Source of the DNA: a bacterium
GTDB taxonomy: Bacteria; Hydrothermota; UBA3073; JACQXS01; JAQTXJ01
Length of the DNA: 64,000 nt
NCBI GenBank assembly: GCA_028716385.1
Contig: JAQUPX010000001.1
Coordinates: 470,775 to 534,774 of the forward strand
Reading direction: 5' to 3'
The number at the start of each line of letters is the position of its first letter. Positions within the stretch are counted from its first letter, which is position 1. Of the stretch, positions 56,209 to 64,000 are shown one piece after another. A program made the position numbers and the translations under genes. The notes below the pieces were generated by a model that did no database searches, was not told the DNA's origin, and was given only the letters and a program-made list of their open reading frames with translations.

Positions 56209-56988
56209 ATGCTGGAAATAAAAAATCTTGTCTCGGGTTATGATTCCATTCCTGTAATAAAAGATATTAATTTAAAAATAACCGAAGGAGAAATTTGTAG
56301 CATAATCGGACCTAACGGCTCGGGAAAAACAACTTTAATTAAAGTCATAACTAAAATACTTCCTATCTGGAAAGGTGAAACGTTTTTCGAAAATAAGAAT
56401 ATGAGTAGTATAAAAATTAATGAATTGGCAAAAAAAATAGCGGTAGTTTCCCACGGGCAGGAATATGCGTTTAATATGACCGTAGAAGATTTTGTATTAT
56501 TAGGCAGGATACCTTATCGCCAAAAATTTCAATTCTGGGAAACAAAAAAAGATGAACAAATAATCACGGAATCAATGGAATTAACGGAAACTACTGTTTT
56601 TAGAAATAAGTTTATGAATGAATTGAGCGAGGGAGAAAAACAGCTTATATGTATTGCGCAGGCTTTAACGCAGGAACCTAAATTGCTTATATTGGATGAG
56701 CCGACTGCTCATCTGGATATAAACCATCAAGTAAAAATTTTGAATTTAATAAAAAAGTTAAATCAAAAAAATGGTCTTACTGTGATAATGGTTTTACATG
56801 ACCTTAATCTGGCAAGCGAATACTGCAATAAATTAATTCTTTTCAGTAAGGGGGGGCTTTATAAAACAGGCACACCTGAAGAAGTATTGACCGGACAGAT
56901 TATCGAAGAGGTCTATAATACAAAAGTATTGGTTAAAGAAAGCCCTCTTTCTTCCAAACCTTATGTTTTTGTAATTCCAACTTCCTAA
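56209..56988 (+). CDS. ABC transporter ATP-binding protein (FecE/BtuD type)
   Basis: Walker A 'GPNGSGKTTLI', 'LSEGEKQLICIAQALTQEPKLLILDEPTAHLDI'. Confidence 0.97.
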   Translation: MLEIKNLVSGYDSIPVIKDINLKITEGEICSIIGPNGSGKTTLIKVITKILPIWKGETFFENKNMSSIKINELAKKIAVVSHGQEYAFNMTVEDFVLLGRIPYRQKFQFWETKKDEQIITESMELTETTVFRNKFMNELSEGEKQLICIAQALTQEPKLLILDEPTAHLDINHQVKILNLIKKLNQKNGLTVIMVLHDLNLASEYCNKLILFSKGGLYKTGTPEEVLTGQIIEEVYNTKVLVKESPLSSKPYVFVIPTS

Positions 56989-57172
56989 GTGTGCCCTCTT
57001 TCTGTTTTTTGTGCTTCTTCTTTTGTGCTTTAGTGTTTTTGTGGCAGGCTTTTTTTGTTGACATTTGTAACTTTTGATTTCTTAATTAAGCTCTTGGGTT
57101 ACCATTAGTCCGCCTGAGGCGGATTATTATCCCGCTATTGCGGGAATTTTTTCTTTATAATAGGAGGCAAAT

Positions 57173-59026
57173 ATGTATCTAGTATTATCTTTGTTTCTAA
57201 CGTTTACGGGTTTAGATAAACCGTATAATATAAACATAGAAAAATCTGCGATGGTTTCAGATACTATAGGAATAGACTTGAATTCCCCATGGTCTGCGTT
57301 TTCAGGCATCGGTTGGAATATTAACGCAGGCACTTTTCAATGGGGAAACTGGGACAGCATCAAGGCACTTTTGGATGAATCCAATATGCAATTTGCTCGG
57401 ATAATAGGACATATGGAATTCTGGTATCCCGATTCTAATGCCTTTACTCCAACAAGCGATGTAATGAATTCCATATATAAATTTCTTGATTATTGCGAAC
57501 AAAATAACGTAACGGTTATGTTTCATAACTGGTGGACCGGGGGGAAATACGATAACTATACTCCCTGGCCGAATCATTATTTCTGGCTTGCGAGATGTTG
57601 TTACCTTGACCCTACAAACTCTTTAAATAAGTGGAATTATAATAACGGGTGGACAAGTTCAGGTCCCGAAACCGACCAGCCTTATGATGCAGACAAGTTT
57701 GCATATTCAATATATAAAGTAGTAGATTATATGTGGAATACAAAAAATTACAGGTGTATAAAATTCTTAGGACTCTGGAACGAACCAAACGGCTTATGGG
57801 CTTATGCCCCGAGAGATATGGATGGTAGCGGTTCTCCCGATTACAGTTACCCGACGGGGTTTTATACGCTGTATAATAAAATGAACTGGTATCTTGATTA
57901 TATGGGAATAAAGGATAGCTTGTTGCTGGTAGGAAATGATGTTTCTTACGCTCTTACAGACCCGATGGATGATATAGGGACAACACTCTCGGCGTGGGAA
58001 GGCGGGCACAGATGCGATGATTATATACAGGCGGTTAGCTTCCATTCTTATGGGACAGTTTATGGCCCCGGTGGTCCCTGCAGTAAAGTAAAAACTCAAA
58101 TATATAACAACAATTATGACAGCAAAATTGAACCCATAATAATGGGTGAAATCGGGGATGACGCTGCTGACCATACTACAACGCAAGGCAAGATAAATAA
58201 TTCATTTGACTGCGCAAAAAAAATAATAGCAGAGGCAAAACAAGGAGCATACGCTATTGCCAAGTGGTGGTATAACGGTGGCGATGCGGACGGTTTTTCT
58301 GCTACTCTTGGACAAGGCGAGAGACCGATGGTTCAGAACTTTTACCCTACCGAACTTATGAGCGCATCTATTCCCAGGATAAAAGGCGACCATTATATAA
58401 TGGGAACGTATGTCTCGTCATCAGGGGGATACCTGGATGCCGTTGATATAAGATTCTGGTATGACGGTTTAGGAAGAAATGCGGATGCTATATGGGTAGT
58501 AAATGAAAACTCAGGTCCCAGAATAGTAAGTTTTAATATTTCGAATGTGCCTGTATCAGAGAATAAAATATTCTATAAAAAATATGTGAATATGCAGGAT
58601 ACGTTGTGCCCTATAATTTCAGGAAAAACTATATATGTGAGCACATCTAATCATTCGTTCGTAGATACGTTACCTGCAAAAAGTATAGTAGTGTATAGCG
58701 AATATCCTAAGTCAATTGGAATAACGGAAGATAGAAATACTAAAAGAATTGGACAGATAAATATTTCAAGTAAACCTAATCCATTTATGGAAACAACGGA
58801 AATAGAATATTTACTTCCCGTGAACAGTAATGTGGATATTACAATTTATAATATCGGTGGAGAAAAGGTAAAGACTCTGGTAAGTGGAAATAAAGTAGCC
58901 GGTAGTTACAACATAAGATGGAATGGCAAATCTGAATTCGGCAAACAAGTCCCGTCAGGTATTTATTTTTGCAGATTAAAAACGGATGGCAATACGACAA
59001 TTAAAAAACTCCATCTCGTGAAGTAA
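57173..59026 (+). CDS. Secreted clan GH-A-like glycoside hydrolase with T9SS sorting domain
   Basis: 'KFLGLWNEPNGLW' acid/base motif, 'PIIMGEIGDDA' nucleophile-type motif, C-terminal sorting domain. Confidence 0.75.
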   Translation: MYLVLSLFLTFTGLDKPYNINIEKSAMVSDTIGIDLNSPWSAFSGIGWNINAGTFQWGNWDSIKALLDESNMQFARIIGHMEFWYPDSNAFTPTSDVMNSIYKFLDYCEQNNVTVMFHNWWTGGKYDNYTPWPNHYFWLARCCYLDPTNSLNKWNYNNGWTSSGPETDQPYDADKFAYSIYKVVDYMWNTKNYRCIKFLGLWNEPNGLWAYAPRDMDGSGSPDYSYPTGFYTLYNKMNWYLDYMGIKDSLLLVGNDVSYALTDPMDDIGTTLSAWEGGHRCDDYIQAVSFHSYGTVYGPGGPCSKVKTQIYNNNYDSKIEPIIMGEIGDDAADHTTTQGKINNSFDCAKKIIAEAKQGAYAIAKWWYNGGDADGFSATLGQGERPMVQNFYPTELMSASIPRIKGDHYIMGTYVSSSGGYLDAVDIRFWYDGLGRNADAIWVVNENSGPRIVSFNISNVPVSENKIFYKKYVNMQDTLCPIISGKTIYVSTSNHSFVDTLPAKSIVVYSEYPKSIGITEDRNTKRIGQINISSKPNPFMETTEIEYLLPVNSNVDITIYNIGGEKVKTLVSGNKVAGSYNIRWNGKSEFGKQVPSGIYFCRLKTDGNTTIKKLHLVK

Positions 59027-59290
59027 AGAACTTATGGCAATAATATTTTTGTTCTCTTCTTTATCATTCAACGTCAATCCTGCATATTCTTTTGCTAATA
59101 GGACTTGGTTCAACAGTCGTATTGCTCAACGCCAAAACTGCAGGTATGTCTCTTTTGGCATTTCCCATTAGCTTAGTAATAGAATATAATTATAAATATA
59201 TATTTCATAAATAATTTCTTAATTATTTCTCAATATAAAACTATAAAAACAATAGACAAGAAAATAAAAGTAGTTTAGTGTAATAAAAAA

Positions 59291-59403
59291 CCAGCCTGGC
59301 AGAGCTGGATAAGTTAGAGCAATGCTTCTACGTTGCAAACTCTAACTAACCTCGCTTTGCCGGATAAGTTAGAGTAATGCTTCTACGTTGCAAACTCTAA
59401 CTA
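59291..59403. repeat. Two tandem copies of a TTAGAGT...ACTCTAA palindromic element
   Basis: Both contain GGATAAGTTAGAG(C/T)AATGCTTCTACGTTGCAAACTCTAACTA. Confidence 0.9.
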
Positions 59404-59413
59404 AGGAGGAGAT

Positions 59414-61132
59414 ATGTTGAAAATGAAATATTTTGTATGGGCGATAGTTATTGCAGTTAGCGTTAATGCGCAGCCTCGCTCGGAGAATGATGTGGTGCTT
59501 CGTGCAATGGGAGAAGAGCTAACCCGCTCGATGAAAGGATTTAAAAATGTAAAGGATGTCCCGCTTTATTTCTTACAATATACAATAATAGATGAGAATA
59601 GTGTATCAATGAACGGTTCGTATGGTGCGATTAAATATAATCAAACAACACATAACAGGTATTTAACTACAGACGTAAGAGTCGGGAGCAGTAAGCTTGA
59701 TAACACGCATGAACTCCGTGGAGACCAATTTGGTTTTGATTATTCGGATTATATACCTAATATAGCAGAAGTTCCTATAGAGGACAATTTGAATGCGATA
59801 AAAACGGTGATATGGAAAGAAACAGACCGTATATATAAGAAAGCGCAGGAAAAGTTTATAAAAGTGCAGACAAACCAGGATGTAAAAGTGGTCAAGAAAG
59901 ATACTTCGGATGATTTTTCTGCCGTGACTTCCTGCAAATATATTGGCGAGAAGAAAGAATTGCAGATTGATACAACAAGCTGGAAACCGATATTAAAAAG
60001 GCTTTCTGCAAAGGCTAAACAATATCCGTGGATATATAGTTGTAATGTGAATTTGCAGGGGGATGTATCAAATAAATACATTGTAAGCAACGAGGGAACC
60101 ATTATACGTGAAGGACTTTCCAGTTACTTCTTTTTTGTAACGGTGGGAACAACGGCAGATGACGGGATGGATCTTTACCTGCACTGGTCTTTTTATACTT
60201 CTAATGCAAATGAACTGCCGACAGAAAATGCTATTGCGAGCGCGATAGATTCTTTAATAAAGGAACTCCAACTTCTTAAGAATGCTCCTTTAGTTGACCC
60301 GTACACGGGACCGGCAATTTTTGTAAACAGGGCGAGCGGAGTTTTCTTTCATGAAATTTTTGGTCATAGGATTGAAGGACATCGTCAGAAGAATGAAGAC
60401 GAGGGACAAACATATACGAGTAAAATTGGACAGGCCGTGTTACCGGAGTTTTTATCCGTCTATGATGACCCTACGCAGAAGGAATTTAACGGGGCAGAGT
60501 TAGACGGGCATTATTTATATGATGATGAAGGGGTGAAATCAGAAAGAGTAAATATAGTGGAGAACGGAGTGTTAAAGAACTTTTTAATGTCACGTTCACC
60601 CGTTAAAGGATTTAAGCATTCTAACGGGCATGGACGAAGACAAGCCGGGTATAGAATTGTTGCAAGGCAGGGAAATTTATTTGTGGAATCAAAGAAACAA
60701 ATTCCGTTTAATGAGCTTCGCAATACGTTAATAGAAGAGTGCAAGAAACAGGGCAAACCTTACGGACTGGTATTTTACGATATTTCCGGTGGTTTTACAA
60801 TGACGCAGAGATATATGCCGCAAGCATTTAAGGTTATTCCGCTTCTGGTAAAAAGGGTATATACGGATGGAAGAGCGGATGAAGTAGTAAGAGGTGTGGA
60901 CATCGTTGGAACTCCGTTAGCATCGTTTAATAAGATAATTGCTGCCGGGAATGACCCTGACATATTTAATGGATATTGTGGAGCGGAATCGGGTGGAGTT
61001 CCGGTTGCGTTGACTTCTCCTTCTATATTGGTATCGGAAATAGAAGTGGAGAAAAAAGAGAAATCCCAGGATAAACCGCCGCTGTTAAAAGCGCCGTTGG
61101 ATAACAACAAAGAAGTAGGTAGTAGAAAGTAG
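59414..61132 (+). CDS. Secreted TldD-like metallopeptidase
   Basis: 'SGVFFHEIFGHRIEGHRQ' (HExxxH), 'NGHGRRQAGYRIVARQGNLFVE', signal peptide. Confidence 0.9.
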   Translation: MLKMKYFVWAIVIAVSVNAQPRSENDVVLRAMGEELTRSMKGFKNVKDVPLYFLQYTIIDENSVSMNGSYGAIKYNQTTHNRYLTTDVRVGSSKLDNTHELRGDQFGFDYSDYIPNIAEVPIEDNLNAIKTVIWKETDRIYKKAQEKFIKVQTNQDVKVVKKDTSDDFSAVTSCKYIGEKKELQIDTTSWKPILKRLSAKAKQYPWIYSCNVNLQGDVSNKYIVSNEGTIIREGLSSYFFFVTVGTTADDGMDLYLHWSFYTSNANELPTENAIASAIDSLIKELQLLKNAPLVDPYTGPAIFVNRASGVFFHEIFGHRIEGHRQKNEDEGQTYTSKIGQAVLPEFLSVYDDPTQKEFNGAELDGHYLYDDEGVKSERVNIVENGVLKNFLMSRSPVKGFKHSNGHGRRQAGYRIVARQGNLFVESKKQIPFNELRNTLIEECKKQGKPYGLVFYDISGGFTMTQRYMPQAFKVIPLLVKRVYTDGRADEVVRGVDIVGTPLASFNKIIAAGNDPDIFNGYCGAESGGVPVALTSPSILVSEIEVEKKEKSQDKPPLLKAPLDNNKEVGSRK

Positions 61133-61185
61133 GCAGGGAAACAAAAAACTTATTTTAATTTTTAAGTTAATAAAATTAATAAAAA

Positions 61186-62946
61186 TTGGAGGGAGAGATG
61201 AAAAAACTTGCTTTTGTTGTAATAAGTTTTTTATTTTCGGTTGCAACGGTTTTTGCGGAAGAAGCAACAGCTAAAACCTCAGAATCAGTCATTTTCAGTG
61301 CTATGAGCGATGAGCTTAATCGCTCTATGACACAACTGAAGATGAAGAATATGGCTGCTCCTTATTACATTATATATCTAATAAGGGAGACGCAGACGGT
61401 TTCTATCGAAGCGAATTCAGGGGCAATTATTTCCAGCGATGAATCACGGTACAGACATTTATTCGTAAACTTAAGAGTTGGCAGCTATGACCTTGATAAC
61501 AGTAATTTTATGAGTGAAAACGATTTTGGATTTATGAAAAGGGGTGAGTGGGCAACAATACCAATAGAAGATGATTACAATGCTATCAGGTACGAGATAT
61601 GGTTACTTACGGATAATGCTTATAAAATAGCGCTTGAGAAACTGGCAAAGAAAAAAGCAACACTTGAAAATCAACAGTCAACGGAAAAATTAGCTGATTT
61701 TACGAAATGTAAAGCTACAAGTCGCATAAGCGAGGAAGCAAAACTAAACGTAAACAGAAAACAGTTAGAAGCCTGTGCAAAGAATTTATCTGCTATATTT
61801 CACGAGTTTCCGAAAATCCAATCTGCCAAAGTGATAATATCATCCGTGGTTAATACAAACTATTTTGTTGACAGCGAGGGAAGTAAACACAGGGATAATG
61901 GGTTTATAACTTCTGTTGAAGTATCTGCGGAAACTCAAACCGCCGAAGGTGTACCAGTAAAAGATAAAATAGGCTTTTATGGGAAAGTAGTTAGTGATTT
62001 GCCGGATGAAAACGCGATGAAGGCGAAAGTGCGGAATTTTGCTGCCGAGTTGTCTCAAAAAGTGGGATTAAAAAAGGATGAGGAGTATTCAGGACCTGTA
62101 TTATTTGACGGGGAAGCATCTGCAATATTGTTTTATCAAATAGTCGGAAAGGGAGTATCCAATGCCCGAACTTTGCTTTTTGAAAATGATGCAATAAGTA
62201 AAGCATTTCCGCGCGAAGGTGGATTTTTGAGCGGCAAACTGAACCAGATAATACTGCCGGTATCCTTTAATATATATGATGACCCTACGATGAAAGAATA
62301 TAAAGGGAAAGCGCTTATCGGGGGGTATGTAGTTGACGATGAAGGAGTCCCGGGAGAAAAAATAAAACTTGTAGAGAACGGGAAACTTGTGACTTTGCCA
62401 ATAGGCAGGGCTCCCACAAAAGACTTAAAGGTTTCCAACGGGCATGGAAGGGCATATGGATGGAAAGCGCCTGTCGGGAGAGTTAGTAATATGGTAGTGG
62501 AGAGCAAAGACGGGCAAGATAATATAAAAGAAAAATATATCCAATTGCTGAAAGAGCGGAATCTTAAATATGGAATAGTAATTACAAGACTGAAAGGAGA
62601 TGGTAAGGATTCGGATAGTGATGGGTCAACATTTTACTTCGGCGGAGAGAAAAAACAGGAAAGTTTGCTCCCCAATCCCGTATCAGCTTACAAATTATAC
62701 GTAGATGGACATAGTGAACCTGTCAAGGGAATGGAGTTTGAAAACCTGACCTATAAATTACTGAAAGATATTATAATTGTGGGGAATGAGAATATGGTTT
62801 GCAATTTTGTTGCCAAAGATCAATCCGGGCAAAGTGCCTGTGAGTCTGTGGTATCCCCTTCGATAGTGGTTGATGATTTGGAACTTAACCCGTCGGAAGG
62901 AAAGTCGGTGAAGTTTCCGGTTATTCCGCAACCTGTGTGGAAATAA
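61186..62946 (+). CDS. Secreted TldD/PmbA-like paralogue lacking the metal motif
   Basis: Colinear with the upstream gene; 'EASAILFYQIVGKGVSNAR' replaces the HExxxH segment; 'NGHGRAYGWKAPVGRVSNMVVE'. Confidence 0.85.
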   Translation: MEGEMKKLAFVVISFLFSVATVFAEEATAKTSESVIFSAMSDELNRSMTQLKMKNMAAPYYIIYLIRETQTVSIEANSGAIISSDESRYRHLFVNLRVGSYDLDNSNFMSENDFGFMKRGEWATIPIEDDYNAIRYEIWLLTDNAYKIALEKLAKKKATLENQQSTEKLADFTKCKATSRISEEAKLNVNRKQLEACAKNLSAIFHEFPKIQSAKVIISSVVNTNYFVDSEGSKHRDNGFITSVEVSAETQTAEGVPVKDKIGFYGKVVSDLPDENAMKAKVRNFAAELSQKVGLKKDEEYSGPVLFDGEASAILFYQIVGKGVSNARTLLFENDAISKAFPREGGFLSGKLNQIILPVSFNIYDDPTMKEYKGKALIGGYVVDDEGVPGEKIKLVENGKLVTLPIGRAPTKDLKVSNGHGRAYGWKAPVGRVSNMVVESKDGQDNIKEKYIQLLKERNLKYGIVITRLKGDGKDSDSDGSTFYFGGEKKQESLLPNPVSAYKLYVDGHSEPVKGMEFENLTYKLLKDIIIVGNENMVCNFVAKDQSGQSACESVVSPSIVVDDLELNPSEGKSVKFPVIPQPVWK

Positions 62947-62970
62947 ATAGCTTTTGAACTTAATAATAGA

Positions 62971-63006
62971 AGAAGCCCTTCGGAGAATTCCGAAGGGCTT
63001 CTTTTT
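62971..63006. terminator. Bidirectional intrinsic terminator
   Basis: AGAAGCCCTTCGG-AGAATT-CCGAAGGGCTTCTTTTTT. Confidence 0.92.
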
Positions 63007-63019
63007 TAACAAATAAATC

Positions 63020-63964
63020 TTACTTCATAACAACACACTTTGTGGTTACAGTCCCACTATTGCATACAAGTTTTACAAGGTAAATTCCCGTCGGGAAATT
63101 AAATTCAAGCGTATGATTGCCTGCCTTTTTGTTTTCCGCATTTATTACACTTACAACTCTTCCGGTTATATCATATATTCTAAAGGAAACATTACTTTCT
63201 TTTGTAAGTGTATAGGCTATCTCTTTTCTGGCTATATTATAAGAACAGGATAGCGCTTTTTTCTGTTCGGCTTCCTTTATTCCGGCAGGGTGTTCTTCGT
63301 ATTCAACCCATATTGTATCTACAATTGCTACCCCTCCGGCATTGCCAAGAGAATCATCAACTTCTATACGATATTGAAAGTATCGTGTCTGCGGGAGGCT
63401 TATAAGGCTATCTCCCGAATATTTCATCGGCGCACTCCAACCGGACGCTTCAATATCCGGTATAGTTAATCCGCATCTAACCCTGTACATCATAGTATAA
63501 CCTTCAGGCACGCAATCATGCCACCCGAATCTAAGCCACAGGACGGCTTTGGAAACATCAAGTATTGATGATTCAATCCATGCGTGGTCTTCGTAGCCCT
63601 TTGCCATCAGATTTTTCCAGAATGCAAATTTGCCCTTGTCCGTATAAAGAATATCCATAGCAATGTCAGATACTTCACCACAAGGGCCATTTCCCAAATT
63701 GCAACCGTATACCCAGTGACAGTCCTCTGCATTTCCTAAAAAGTGCTCCATAAAACCTCCGCCGCTTACTTGCTCGAACCAGCCAATCGCGTGGTAGCCT
63801 CCAATTATATCTACCTTGTCACTCATATCTATGTCGACTGCCATCCCACCATCCCCATATTTACTTATTCCACTGGTAACGGGATGATATGTAAAATTGT
63901 TTCCCGTTCCGTCATTCTCCAACCAGAAAAAATCACCACTCTGGGCGCTGACTCCTATATCCAT
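63020..63964 (-). CDS. VCBS/FG-GAP-like secreted protein with T9SS sorting domain (5' end beyond window)
   Basis: 'MDIGVSAQSGDFFWLENDGTGNNF', C-terminal 'SFRIYDITGRVVSVINAENKKAGNHTLEFNFPTGIYLVKLVCNSGTVTTKCVVMK'. Confidence 0.8.
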   Translation of the reverse strand: MDIGVSAQSGDFFWLENDGTGNNFTYHPVTSGISKYGDGGMAVDIDMSDKVDIIGGYHAIGWFEQVSGGGFMEHFLGNAEDCHWVYGCNLGNGPCGEVSDIAMDILYTDKGKFAFWKNLMAKGYEDHAWIESSILDVSKAVLWLRFGWHDCVPEGYTMMYRVRCGLTIPDIEASGWSAPMKYSGDSLISLPQTRYFQYRIEVDDSLGNAGGVAIVDTIWVEYEEHPAGIKEAEQKKALSCSYNIARKEIAYTLTKESNVSFRIYDITGRVVSVINAENKKAGNHTLEFNFPTGIYLVKLVCNSGTVTTKCVVMK

Positions 63965-64000
63965 AAATCCATCTGCATTTATATCGCTTGGCCAACTGCC

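Noticed and set aside
59027-59400. CRISPR array at the tandem repeats
   Set aside because: Only two units, palindromic and adjacent without unique spacers; no cas genes.

Overview
This 64 kb window looks like a chromosomal segment from an AT-rich uncultured bacterium. The many secreted proteins with C-terminal T9SS/FlgD-like sorting domains suggest a candidate-phylum lineage of WOR-3/FCB type, but that placement is inference only. Recognisable content: a selenocysteine locus (selA, selB, tRNA-Sec), an isolated four-gene ribosomal cluster (rplW-rplB-rpsS-rplV), glycine-metabolism genes (gcvT, gcvPA, glyA), a BtuFCD-like ABC importer, a sensor kinase/receiver/HDOD signalling cluster, ComEC next to a dCMP deaminase, two glycosyltransferases, a secreted TldD-like pair, a C25-like peptidase, a glycoside hydrolase and other envelope proteins. 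No transposase, rRNA or CRISPR array was recognised. The most interesting observation is a likely missed selenoprotein at 23319-24176 (-). The ORF track starts it late at a GTG, but a Shine-Dalgarno-preceded ATG with a signal peptide lies upstream, in frame, separated only by a TGA in a C-P-T-U motif. A bSECIS-like hairpin lies 25 nt after the TGA, and a tRNA-Sec(UCA) gene lies about 100 bp beyond the gene's 3' end. The second theme is several families of small palindromic or dispersed repeats. Some copies lie in frame inside protein genes, especially around T9SS sorting domains, and one sits between a 28-bp duplication that contains the start of a gene.
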